From Lachnospiraceae bacterium (lineage in GTDB: Bacteria > Bacillota > Clostridia > Lachnospirales > Lachnospiraceae), in NCBI GenBank assembly GCA_902363835.1, contig CABJBM010000002.1, positions 124,001 to 188,000 on the forward strand: a stretch of DNA of 64,000 nt, written 5' to 3'. The stretch's first letter is position 1. Each line of letters starts with the position of its first letter. Shown here in pieces: positions 19,253-27,470 of this stretch. A program made the translations under genes and the position numbers. The notes below the pieces were generated by a model that was given only the letters and a program-made list of their open reading frames with translations, had not been told where the DNA came from and did no database searches.

Positions 19253-19290
19253 TGCCCACGATTTTTGGGCATTAAGGTATGCCACAGGGT
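19253..19290 (-). repeat. Four-segment hairpin element, copy D (tandem with copy C)
   Basis: Tandem neighbour of copy C with about 51-nt spacing. Segments c and d and their loop are identical to copy C over 19 nt, including the short MPKNRGQE frame. Segment a is degenerate, so only b:c and c:d pairing look strong. It begins right at the 3' end of the upstream membrane-protein gene. Confidence 0.7.
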
Positions 19291-19294
19291 ACTT

Positions 19295-20242
19295 CTACCT
19301 CTGCGGTCTTTGGAGTTTTCTGGCATTGATTTTCTGAACTTTCACGTCAGGCGCGCTGACCGTCAGCTTTGGAACCGCCTTGACGTAATAATAATAATCA
19401 TCATCTTCAAATTGTACGTATTCTGTCCGGGAATAATCCACTGCAAAGACAAAAAATGTATAAATTCCTGCGATAAGGAGGGAAACCAGGATTCCCACCA
19501 GGAGCCTGATCACCGATACGGACACATCCGCAACAATATCTCCGATAAAGATTACACTAAGCTGCGCAATGGTGCCTGCCACAATAGCAATGATCCAGGA
19601 ATAATCCATTGATAAGTTCCTGGTAATTGCCACCACCACAAGAGAAAGGGCAAAGGCCGTAACCATCACAAGCATCAGCTTATTAGAAAGCAGGCTCTTC
19701 ATGAGCTGCATGAATTTCTGCACCTCATCCACTGACATATCGTTGGTCAGAACCCCTGCATTCTGTTTCACATATAAAAGGGCATAATAAATAAATACAC
19801 CGCAGCTTACCGGTATCACAGAGATGACACTTCCTGACAGCCCTACGATCAGAGGGATGGCATAAGGGATCTTTAAAAGGAAAAATACCGGGGTCAGCAC
19901 CAGCAAATAACTGTCACCCGGCTGGAATCCATAATAAAGAAGTCCTACCACTACAATAAAAACAGCCATAACCAGCGTGATCTCAAGGGAAATTCCCGAC
20001 AGATGGGCAAGCATAAAACCTGCCGCCAGAAAGGAGATGGCTCCATAGGGCAAAAAGGAGCATACCAGAGCCAGCACCAATGGGATATAGGCTTCCGTCA
20101 GCTTCGTCATAAAGCCGATATTCTTATTCATCAGGGAAAACGCCAGTAAGCTGAAAATGAACTTGATTACAGGCGTTATATAGATGTCAAATCTCGCATA
20201 AAATTCTTTTAATCGTTCTTTAAATACAAGAAGGCCCATCAT
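19295..20242 (-). CDS. Uncharacterised polytopic membrane protein upstream of cdaA
   Basis: 315 residues with about 7-8 hydrophobic helices spread over residues 15-275 (for example FIFSLLAFSLM, LALVCSFLPYGAISFLAAGF, ITLVMAVFIVVVGLLYYGF, LLVGILVSLLIAGIYTFFVF) and a charged C-terminal tail rich in Tyr and Lys. I do not recognise the family. Its ATG overlaps the stop of the upstream gene (ATGA), with GGGAGG 9 nt before it, so the two are translationally coupled. cdaA follows after the double hairpin element. The context suggests a membrane or envelope function linked to c-di-AMP, which is inference. Confidence 0.85.
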   Translation of the reverse strand: MMGLLVFKERLKEFYARFDIYITPVIKFIFSLLAFSLMNKNIGFMTKLTEAYIPLVLALVCSFLPYGAISFLAAGFMLAHLSGISLEITLVMAVFIVVVGLLYYGFQPGDSYLLVLTPVFFLLKIPYAIPLIVGLSGSVISVIPVSCGVFIYYALLYVKQNAGVLTNDMSVDEVQKFMQLMKSLLSNKLMLVMVTAFALSLVVVAITRNLSMDYSWIIAIVAGTIAQLSVIFIGDIVADVSVSVIRLLVGILVSLLIAGIYTFFVFAVDYSRTEYVQFEDDDYYYYVKAVPKLTVSAPDVKVQKINARKLQRPQR

Positions 20243-20667
20243 GATGTCCGTCCTCCCTTAGTTCTTTTTAAAGGTCTGGTATTTCCTTCGTACCGCTTGT
20301 CCAGCCGTTTTAATTTGGCCAGATACACTTTTATTCCACGGCTGGCATATTCATACCGCTTCACATATACGATAACGCTGATTCCCAGATAAATTACCAG
20401 TCCCACAAGATAACCCCCGCCGATCCGAAAGCCCGCTGCTGTCAGGCCCTTCAGTTCCATGGTGGTCATCCACCGTTCCATATCATATAATACCCATAAA
20501 ACCAGACATAAGACAAAGCTCAGGGTGTAGCTGAAAAAAGAACGGAACAGCTTGCTGCTGATGTAATCACTTTTGAAGTACCGGCTAATGGGAAATATCC
20601 GCTTTCCTTCATGTTTTTCAAACATCGCAAGGCTGGTCATAATTTTAATTTTTTCTTCACTAAGCAT
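20239..20667 (-). CDS. Uncharacterised small membrane protein, first gene of the cdaA cluster
   Basis: 142 residues, preceded by GAGGAAACCAT. Two hydrophobic helices (about 43-62, FFSYTLSFVLCLVLWVLY; about 82-103, GGGYLVGLVIYLGISVIVYV) with positively charged N- and C-terminal cytosolic parts; the last 40 residues are Lys/Arg-rich. No family recognised. It overlaps the next gene by 4 nt. An extended -10 promoter lies about 35 nt upstream, so this is probably the first gene of a transcript reaching cdaA-cdaR and perhaps ptsH-ptsI. Confidence 0.8.
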   Translation of the reverse strand: MLSEEKIKIMTSLAMFEKHEGKRIFPISRYFKSDYISSKLFRSFFSYTLSFVLCLVLWVLYDMERWMTTMELKGLTAAGFRIGGGYLVGLVIYLGISVIVYVKRYEYASRGIKVYLAKLKRLDKRYEGNTRPLKRTKGGRTS

Positions 20668-20701
20668 ATGGTTTCCTCACTATACCATAAGATATCACCC
20701 T

Positions 20702-20710
20702 ATTATAGCA
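20702..20710 (-). promoter_or_regulatory. Extended -10 promoter for the membrane protein-cdaA cluster
   Basis: On the minus strand TGCTATAAT (20710-20702) is a perfect extended -10. The -35 position is poor (TCGCAA). It lies 35 nt before the start at 20667. Confidence 0.55.
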
Positions 20711-20810
20711 TAGAAACTTTTACTTTGCGAGCCTAATACGGAATTTTTATTTTTTTATATCGTACAAGATATTAGAGCACAGCTGTTATACCAGGCTCAG
20801 ACGGCAGAAA

Positions 20811-20845
20811 AATCGGTGCCCGGGACGCAAGTCCGGGCACCGATT
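20811..20845 (-). terminator. Rho-independent terminator after the ABC exporter gene
   Basis: Perfect 13-bp arms (AATCGGTGCCCGG and its complement) with a 9-nt loop, followed on the minus strand by a T run. It ends the long polysaccharide operon. Confidence 0.8.
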
Positions 20846-20848
20846 TCT

Positions 20849-22636
20849 TCATCTTAAAGCCATCTGGAGCCGTTCCATTTCATAGAATTCTCCCTTTTGG
20901 GCCATAAGCTCCTCATAGCTGCCTTCTTCTCTTATTTTTCCCTTGTCCAGCACCACAATCCGGTCCGCTCCTCTGACCGTGGATAGCCTGTGAGCCACAA
21001 TAAAGGTAGTTCTGTCCTTAATAAGGCGATCCAGCGCATCCTGAATCTCCTTTTCCGATATGGTATCCAGAGCTGAAGTGGCCTCATCCAGTATAATGAC
21101 TTTCGGGTCACGTATAATTGCCCGGGCAATGGAGATCCTCTGTCTCTGCCCGCCGCTTAAATTGGCACCGTGCTCACCGATCATGGTATCAAGACCCTTG
21201 GGAAGCTTCGCAATAACTGACTTTAAATTGGCCGCTTCTATGGCGTGCCCGATCTCCTCTTCCGAAACACGCTCCAGACCGTAAACAATATTTTCCCTTA
21301 CGGTTCCGGTAAAAAGGACCGGAGACTGGGGAACCACGGAAATAAACTTACGGTAGCTTCTTAAGTTAATGTCGTTGACATCCATGCCGTCAATCAAAAG
21401 CCTTCCGTCAGAGGGCGCGATGAATCCGATGATCAGGTTAAGGACTGTCGTCTTTCCGGAACCGGATTCTCCTACCAGGGCAATGGTTTCCCCTGCCTTT
21501 ACCTCCAGCTGGAAGCCATCAAGCACCTGTTCTTGGGAATCCTTATAAGAAAACTGCACGTTGCGAAAAGAATAGCTTCCATCCAGCGCCTTCATTTCCC
21601 TCTTTCCATCATTATGCTCCACATCGTCTGAAGCTAAAATCTCACCGATAGAAGTAACGGATTCCAGCCCCTTTGTCAGGATGGGAAGGAGGTTTATGAG
21701 AGCAGTGAACTGATTTACCACAGTTGTAAAGCTGGACTGATAAAAGGTCACATCCCCGATCCTTATGAGGCCCTTTAAAGCCATAAAACCGGAAAAGCCC
21801 AGGCAGAGAGCCTGAAACACCTGGAACACGCACCAGCTGACTGCGCCGAAATGAGCCTGTATCATATCCAGACGATATCCCTTATCCGCAGTTTCTTCCA
21901 GCTGCTCCTTGATTTTTTCCACTTCCCTCTGCTCCAGGGCATGGGCCCTTGTTACAGGAACCAGCTCCACCATCTCCATGACCCGGGCGCTGGTTTCCTC
22001 CATTTCCTGACGGAATGCTCTGTTTTCTCTGTGTATTTTCTTCCGGAATGCAATCACGGTCACAGAGGTCACAGGAGCTACCAGGAGAAAGAACAAAAGG
22101 ACAATTCTGTTTTTTACGGCTGTAATGGACAGGGTGATCACCAGATTCATCATAATGTTCATCAGGTTTACAAAAAGCTGGGATGACAGGGTTTCTACCG
22201 CTTCCACATCCCGGATGATTTTTGACTGAAGACGTCCTGACTGGATTCCCGTGTGGTAAGGGATAGAAAGTTCCTGAAGCTTCCTCACCAGGGCTCCTCT
22301 TAAACCTGCCTCGGTTTTTCGTATGACCTTGTTTTTGTATTTATTATGAAGCCAGTTGGCAGGAAGATGGATGACAAGCAGCCCCAGCCAGACCGCCACA
22401 TTTATGTAAATGGCCTGTTTTCCGGCCTCTCCTCCTTCCAAAGCTCCATTGATCACATTGGCGGTCAGCAGTGCCGAAAAAAGACTGGGGGCATGCTTGA
22501 TCACGAAAAAGAAGGTGGAAATCAGAAATTTGTGATACTGGCCCTTGTAAAAACCAAGAAGAACCTTGACGGAATGATTCCCGTATTTTTCATAACACCG
22601 GACAAAACGGCGTTCAATTTCTTCATAATGATCCAT
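20849..22636 (-). CDS. ABC exporter, fused membrane and ATPase domains
   Basis: 595 residues from the ATG at 22636, with AAGGAGC before it and the upstream esterase stop 10 nt away. An N-terminal six-helix ABC exporter domain (about 40-315) is followed by an ATPase: Walker A GESGSGKTT, signature [15 protein letters not shown], Walker B VIILDEATSALD, switch HRL. Catalytic Glu is present. It probably acts as a homodimer, since no partner is adjacent. It is the last gene of the GH43/esterase operon, which is an odd place for an exporter; its substrate is unknown. Confidence 0.9.
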   Translation of the reverse strand: MDHYEEIERRFVRCYEKYGNHSVKVLLGFYKGQYHKFLISTFFFVIKHAPSLFSALLTANVINGALEGGEAGKQAIYINVAVWLGLLVIHLPANWLHNKYKNKVIRKTEAGLRGALVRKLQELSIPYHTGIQSGRLQSKIIRDVEAVETLSSQLFVNLMNIMMNLVITLSITAVKNRIVLLFFLLVAPVTSVTVIAFRKKIHRENRAFRQEMEETSARVMEMVELVPVTRAHALEQREVEKIKEQLEETADKGYRLDMIQAHFGAVSWCVFQVFQALCLGFSGFMALKGLIRIGDVTFYQSSFTTVVNQFTALINLLPILTKGLESVTSIGEILASDDVEHNDGKREMKALDGSYSFRNVQFSYKDSQEQVLDGFQLEVKAGETIALVGESGSGKTTVLNLIIGFIAPSDGRLLIDGMDVNDINLRSYRKFISVVPQSPVLFTGTVRENIVYGLERVSEEEIGHAIEAANLKSVIAKLPKGLDTMIGEHGANLSGGQRQRISIARAIIRDPKVIILDEATSALDTISEKEIQDALDRLIKDRTTFIVAHRLSTVRGADRIVVLDKGKIREEGSYEELMAQKGEFYEMERLQMALR

Positions 22637-22646
22637 AGTCTGCTCC

Positions 22647-23327
22647 TTAAGAAACATCAAGCCCCGCATTTTCCCTCTGCTCTGCCCTTTTTTCCAGGAG
22701 GTCCCTGTAAGGGGAGCCCAGCTTTTCCAGCTCATCGCAGAGAAAACCGGCCATAAGAACTGCTCCCTCAGGCCTTAAATGGGTATTGTCCTTAGGCCAC
22801 ATAAAATAGGCCTTAGAGGCAAGGTCCCCCAGAGCTGCCAGATAGTTTTCTGTGATTGCCGTCATATCGATTACAGGCACACCTGCCTTACTTCCTGTCC
22901 GCTTAACCGCCTCCGGATAAGCACCATGGCTTCCCCGCCGGAAGGTTCCACTGTCATCAAAAAGCCTTCTCCCAATGGGGGTTATGAGGACCGGCCAGGC
23001 TCCCTTATCCCTTGCTGCGTCAATAAAACGCATGAGGTTCTCCGGAAATGTGGTGTCCGGATCCGTATGTCTTGCCGGATCGTCTTTCTCATCGTTGTGT
23101 CCGAACTGGATAAAGAGAAAATCGCCTTCCTTTATCTCTTTTCCGATCAGATCCAGGAGTCCCTCGTCAATAAAAGATTTTGTGCTGCGTCCATTCTGGG
23201 CAAAGCTTTTCATTTCCACGGAATCCTTTAAGTATAACAACAATGCCTGGGAAATCCCGGTCTGGGGATAGGCGGATATTTTATTGAATTTCACTGTGCT
23301 GTCTCCAGCATAAAAGATTGCTGCCAT
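22647..23327 (-). CDS. SGNH/GDSL esterase, rhamnogalacturonan acetylesterase-like (CE12)
   Basis: 226 residues, no signal peptide, so probably cytosolic. Block motifs: AGDST (nucleophile Ser), AQNGRST (Gly/Asn oxyanion part), FGHND (Asn), and DNTHLRPEGA (Asp-x-x-His). This set matches RhgT/YesT-type deacetylases of plant cell-wall oligosaccharides. The start overlaps the 3' end of the GH43 gene by 47 nt, with GGAG 9 nt before the ATG inside that gene. It likely removes acetyl groups from imported oligosaccharides before or during GH43 action. Confidence 0.85.
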   Translation of the reverse strand: MAAIFYAGDSTVKFNKISAYPQTGISQALLLYLKDSVEMKSFAQNGRSTKSFIDEGLLDLIGKEIKEGDFLFIQFGHNDEKDDPARHTDPDTTFPENLMRFIDAARDKGAWPVLITPIGRRLFDDSGTFRRGSHGAYPEAVKRTGSKAGVPVIDMTAITENYLAALGDLASKAYFMWPKDNTHLRPEGAVLMAGFLCDELEKLGSPYRDLLEKRAEQRENAGLDVS

Positions 23328-25062
23328 TTACGTACACTCCATACATGGCTCCTGTAAAGCGCTTGCCTTTTACAAGGCCCTCGGAACAGATGGAGGTCAC
23401 ATCTGTCCATTGCCACAGAAGCTTACTGTTTAATAGAAAGGTTCTTATAAGCCCGTTTGTATCCACCCGGAATGTTACCGGACCTTGAAACAGGAACGGT
23501 TTTGATTCTGTTCTTACATAGGTGTCGTCAATATATTCAGATACAAATACCCTGTCTCTTGTTACGCCGAATTTTATATAAGTATTCTCATCATAATAAA
23601 GGATCACCCCTGCGTCCGAAGCAAACTCCTCTTGTCCCTCTTTGGGAAAACTCATTTCAAATTCCAGGGAAAAGCGGAAATCAGGCTGACTCTTCACTAA
23701 AAGGCTCTTACAATCCCTATCATATAAGTCCAGCCCATCTCCTCTGATCCATATGGTTCCATCAGCGGCTTCGCCGGTGATCTGCGGATCTTTTGTTCTG
23801 GGGGAAAGCCATTCCCCGGCCGGCCTCTCCCCAAAATTCTGCTCCCAGGTTGCCGAAAAGGGCAAAGCTGCCATATAGGATGGCCCTTTTCCCCGGTTAA
23901 TGACCGGCCAGCCGTCAGTTGACCAGGTCATTTCATCCAGGCAGGTTTCCCTGCCCAGCATCCCCCACCGGCCTTCTGAGAAACGGGAACATAAGTATAC
24001 GATGAACCATCTTCCGTCCGGAGTCTGGACCGGCTTTCCGTGGCCGCAGCACTGGATGCTCCCGATCTCATCACTTTGCTGCATAATGGGATTATAGGGG
24101 CAGTCTTCATATGGGCCAAACAGGTTTATTGACCTTGCCACAGTGATCATGTGCCCCTTTCCCGTTCCTCCCTCCGCAAGAAAACAGTAATAGTACCCAT
24201 CCTTTTTTATTATATGGGGCCCCTCCGGCGCATGGCCGGAATGACCGTACCATATAAGGGACGGCTCTGAGAGAATCTGCTTTCCATCCTCTGATATCTC
24301 CATGATACGGGCTCCCCGGTTTAAAAGCATGTACCGTTTTCCATCATCATCGGTAAAGATAGAAGGGTCGATGCCAAGTACATTGTGGATGACCGGCGTT
24401 TCATAAGGTCCCTCCGGATTCCCGGAGCTGGTGATCATCTGGGTCTGGATAAAGGGAGCGTCGTCATTCCTTCTCAAGGTAGCACAGATATAGAACCTTC
24501 CGTTGTGATAGCTGATATCCGGAGCCCAAAAGCCTCTTCCGCCCTCCAGCTCTCCTAAGTATTCCTCTGCCCATTTCCGGTCAGTCACAGCATATCCGAT
24601 GGTTTTCCAGTGTACCAGATCCCTGGAATGGGAAATGGGGATGCAGGGAAAGTAAATAAAGCTGGAGTTGACCATATAATAGTCCTCCCCCACCCGGACA
24701 ATGCTGGGGTCCGGATGCATTCCCCTGCAAACCGGATTCCGGTAACATTCCTCATAGGAAAAGCCGCAGACCGACTGAAAGTAGTCTTCCATGGGAGAAA
24801 TGCCCCTTGCCAGGTCATAAGGCGTTACCATGTTCTGATTGGCCCAGGCAGGATCCATACCGCATTTTTCCACTAAATATTTTACAAGGTCCGGATTTTT
24901 TCCTTTTACTGCATAGTGAAGCAGGCTGTTGCCCTCTTCATCGCAGTCTTCCGTATTAAAGGAGTGATCGATCAGGCGGATGACCCTTTCCAGATCTCCC
25001 CTTTTTGCGGCTTCAAAGGCCTGTTTCGCAGCTGCTTCTGTCTTCGATGTGTATAAAATCAT
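23281..25062 (-). CDS. GH43 glycosidase with N-terminal ankyrin repeats
   Basis: 593 residues, no signal peptide. Residues about 10-85 read as ankyrin repeats (EAAKRGDLERVIRLID, then NSLLHYAVKGKNPDLVKYLVEK and TPYDLARG). A GH43 five-bladed propeller follows (about 105-400): base Asp in HPDPSIV, the pKa-tuning Asp in GIDPSIFTDDDGKRYM and acid Glu in EGPHIIKKDGYYY. A C-terminal beta-sandwich (about 420-590) resembles the GH43 accessory domain. GH43 enzymes cut xylosides or arabinosides. The start overlaps the previous GH43 gene by 50 nt, and the ribosome binding site is weak. The ankyrin fusion is unusual; it may hold the enzyme to a partner. Confidence 0.88.
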   Translation of the reverse strand: MILYTSKTEAAAKQAFEAAKRGDLERVIRLIDHSFNTEDCDEEGNSLLHYAVKGKNPDLVKYLVEKCGMDPAWANQNMVTPYDLARGISPMEDYFQSVCGFSYEECYRNPVCRGMHPDPSIVRVGEDYYMVNSSFIYFPCIPISHSRDLVHWKTIGYAVTDRKWAEEYLGELEGGRGFWAPDISYHNGRFYICATLRRNDDAPFIQTQMITSSGNPEGPYETPVIHNVLGIDPSIFTDDDGKRYMLLNRGARIMEISEDGKQILSEPSLIWYGHSGHAPEGPHIIKKDGYYYCFLAEGGTGKGHMITVARSINLFGPYEDCPYNPIMQQSDEIGSIQCCGHGKPVQTPDGRWFIVYLCSRFSEGRWGMLGRETCLDEMTWSTDGWPVINRGKGPSYMAALPFSATWEQNFGERPAGEWLSPRTKDPQITGEAADGTIWIRGDGLDLYDRDCKSLLVKSQPDFRFSLEFEMSFPKEGQEEFASDAGVILYYDENTYIKFGVTRDRVFVSEYIDDTYVRTESKPFLFQGPVTFRVDTNGLIRTFLLNSKLLWQWTDVTSICSEGLVKGKRFTGAMYGVYVNGSNLLCWRQHSEIQ

Positions 25063-26545
25063 ATTCCCCGTACCCTTCTGAAATTACATTCTTATTGTTG
25101 GAACTCCAGAGACAGAGCTTGGCCCCGGTCCAGGTAGCTCTGCGCAGGGGATAGTCCCCTCCTATGGATGTATAGCGTATTCCATCCTCAGACCAGAAAA
25201 ACCGATAAGTCTTGTTTCGGAACACGTCTACTTTAAGATAAGCCCCGTCGTTCTCAAAGGGGAAGGAAACTTCCCGGATCTCCCTGGCTTCCCCCTCGTA
25301 TTCCTTCTGTATCACAGTTCCGGAATAGAGAACCAGCTGATTGCCTGTCTCCGTCTTCATCAGCCCCATGTATGCATAAGAATGGCCGATCATGCCCATA
25401 ACTGCCATGTCCCCTGTCATCTTTCCCTTAAGCGTTACCTTTGTCACCGCAGAAAAGGCCTGGTGCTGAGGTATCTGGGTCATGGCGTTGGGGGCATACC
25501 ATAAAAGGTTTTCTCTTGCCGGATTTGCAAGACAGTACAGCCGTATGCCGGAATGCCCCTTTGTGGAATAAAAGAAATCCTGAGGGTTCGCCTGCCACTG
25601 CCACTGAAGTCCCAGGCGGCTGCCGCAAAAATCATCGGACTGGACAACCCGGTACTCCGGCTGTCCCTGAACCGGGAGATCCCATTCCTTCACCGGTTCT
25701 CCGATCCCATCTCCGTTCTGCTCACTTCCTATAAAGGGCCAGCCTGCATGAAAGCACAGTGGCTGGAGATGGGTGATCCTCCCCAGCTCGGTCACATCCT
25801 GGAAATGAATAAACCAGTGTCTGCCGTCGTTCGCCGTTACCCAGCCTCCCTGATGAGGACCATTTATCTCCGTATTTCCCTGGTGCATGACGATCCGGTA
25901 TTCATATGGCCCTGTGACAGATTTTGCGCGCAGAGCGGACTGCCAGCCGGTTGCCACACCTCCGGAAGGCATCAGTATGTAATAACAGCCCTGGTATTTG
26001 TAAAGCTTCGGCCCTTCCGTGGTGGGCGCCAGCTGCTTCCCGTCAAAAACAGTGACCGGCTCTCCCAAAAGCTTTGTGCACTGGGAGTCAATTTCCACCA
26101 GATCCAGCCGGTGCTTGATTCCGCTGCGGCTATTTGCATAAGCAAATACCATGTAGGCCTTCCCATCGTCATCCCAGAAGGGACATGGATCGATCCAGCC
26201 CTTTGCAGGATGAAGGCAGTTCAAAGTAAACTCTCCGTAAGGATCTGCGGAACGGGCTACAAAGATTCCTTCATCCGGCAGAGGAACGAACACGTAAAAT
26301 ATCCCGTCATGGAAGCGGATGGAGGGAGCCCAGGTTCCGGAACCATGGGAAGGCTTGTTGTATTTTTCAAAGGGAAGTGAGCGGACGCAATAGTTGATAA
26401 TTTCCCAGTGGACCAGGTCTCTGGAATGAAGAAGGGGAACCCCTGGCAGATAAGTAAAGGAAGAGGCCACCATATAGTAATCCTCTCCCACCCGGATGAC
26501 ATCCGGATCCGAATAATCTGCATACAAAACCGGATTTTGATACAT
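25013..26545 (-). CDS. GH43 family glycosidase (beta-xylosidase/arabinofuranosidase type)
   Basis: 510 residues, no signal peptide, preceded by GGGGGT. Catalytic trio: Asp in YSDPDVIRVGEDYYMV, Asp in GWIDPCPFWDDDGKAYM, Glu in TTEGPKLYKYQGCYY. The C-terminal 180 residues are a beta-sandwich of the kind found in GH43 beta-xylosidases. It probably releases pentoses from imported oligosaccharides. It follows the ABC importer genes after a short gap that contains a terminator-like hairpin, so expression from the importer promoter may be partial. It has no ankyrin part, unlike its neighbour. Confidence 0.9.
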   Translation of the reverse strand: MYQNPVLYADYSDPDVIRVGEDYYMVASSFTYLPGVPLLHSRDLVHWEIINYCVRSLPFEKYNKPSHGSGTWAPSIRFHDGIFYVFVPLPDEGIFVARSADPYGEFTLNCLHPAKGWIDPCPFWDDDGKAYMVFAYANSRSGIKHRLDLVEIDSQCTKLLGEPVTVFDGKQLAPTTEGPKLYKYQGCYYILMPSGGVATGWQSALRAKSVTGPYEYRIVMHQGNTEINGPHQGGWVTANDGRHWFIHFQDVTELGRITHLQPLCFHAGWPFIGSEQNGDGIGEPVKEWDLPVQGQPEYRVVQSDDFCGSRLGLQWQWQANPQDFFYSTKGHSGIRLYCLANPARENLLWYAPNAMTQIPQHQAFSAVTKVTLKGKMTGDMAVMGMIGHSYAYMGLMKTETGNQLVLYSGTVIQKEYEGEAREIREVSFPFENDGAYLKVDVFRNKTYRFFWSEDGIRYTSIGGDYPLRRATWTGAKLCLWSSNNKNVISEGYGEYDFIHIEDRSSCETGL

Positions 26546-26581
26546 TGTTATTACCCCCGTTTTTATTTTATTTATATAGAG

Positions 26582-26609
26582 AAAAAGGGACAGACAGTCT
26601 GCCCCTTTT
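26582..26609 (-). terminator. Terminator-like hairpin between importer and GH43 genes
   Basis: On the minus strand AAAAGGGGCAGAC pairs with GTCTGTCCCTTTT (one G-U) with a minimal loop and a T-rich 3' end. It lies just after the permease stop and could partly terminate, lowering expression of the downstream enzymes. Confidence 0.6.
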
Positions 26610-26620
26610 CCTGCCAGGCA

Positions 26621-27457
26621 TCATTCCTTAACAGCTCCGATGTTGACGCCCTGAATAAAGTATTTCTGGCAGAACGGATATATGATCATAAAGGGCAGGA
26701 TTGCAACAATAACCGCAGCATTCTTTACCGTATTCTCCGTGGCTCCTCCAACTGCAGTGGGCAGATCACTTCCCATTATAACAGACCTTAACTTCATTTG
26801 GAAGTTGTAAAGATTTTCATTGGTGATGTACAGCTTATAATTGGTGTAGTCATTCCAGTAACCAACGGCATACATCAGACCAATGGCTGTAAGAGCTGCT
26901 TTGGAAAGAGGCAGGACAATTCCGAAGAAAATCCTCATAGGGGAACAGCCGTCTATTTCCGCAGATTCAAACAGGCTTACCGGGATTCCTTCAAAAAAGT
27001 TTCTCATCAGTACCATATTGTAAACATTGATGGCAGGAAGAAGGATTACCACAAATAAGGTATTGGTCAGGTGAAGCCCCCTCATCACTAAATAGGTGGG
27101 GATCATACCGCCGTTAAATATCATCGTAAACAGCAGAAGGTTTGCAAAAAAATTTCTGCCGGGCATTTTCCACTGGATCAGGACATACGCTCCCAAAGTG
27201 GAAATGGTAAGTCCGATAAAAGTGCCTGCAACCGTGGTAAAACAGGATACCAGAAATGGCCGGTACAGAGTGGGGTTTGTGAATACGGAAATGTATCCCT
27301 CCAGGCCAAACTCCTCTGGAAACAGTTTCATACCGTAAGCTGTTTTTAAATCCAGAGAATCGATAAGGACTTTGTATATGGGGATAATCATGACAAGGCT
27401 TATGAACACGAATATCAACACCAGCACATAGTCAAATGCGGTCGCTTTCTTTTTCAT
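26621..27457 (-). CDS. ABC sugar importer permease, LplC/MalG type
   Basis: 278 residues from the ATG at 27457, with GAGGGGAGAAAG before it. Six membrane helices and the EAA loop (SLFESAEIDGCSPMRIFFGIVLPLSKAAL) that contacts the ATPase. This is the second permease of a carbohydrate-uptake (CUT1) importer. No ATPase gene is in the operon, as is common for this class, which share a general MsmX-type ATPase. It overlaps the ribosome binding region of the preceding permease gene end. Confidence 0.92.
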   Translation of the reverse strand: MKKKATAFDYVLVLIFVFISLVMIIPIYKVLIDSLDLKTAYGMKLFPEEFGLEGYISVFTNPTLYRPFLVSCFTTVAGTFIGLTISTLGAYVLIQWKMPGRNFFANLLLFTMIFNGGMIPTYLVMRGLHLTNTLFVVILLPAINVYNMVLMRNFFEGIPVSLFESAEIDGCSPMRIFFGIVLPLSKAALTAIGLMYAVGYWNDYTNYKLYITNENLYNFQMKLRSVIMGSDLPTAVGGATENTVKNAAVIVAILPFMIIYPFCQKYFIQGVNIGAVKE

Positions 27458-27470
27458 TTCTTTCTCCCCT

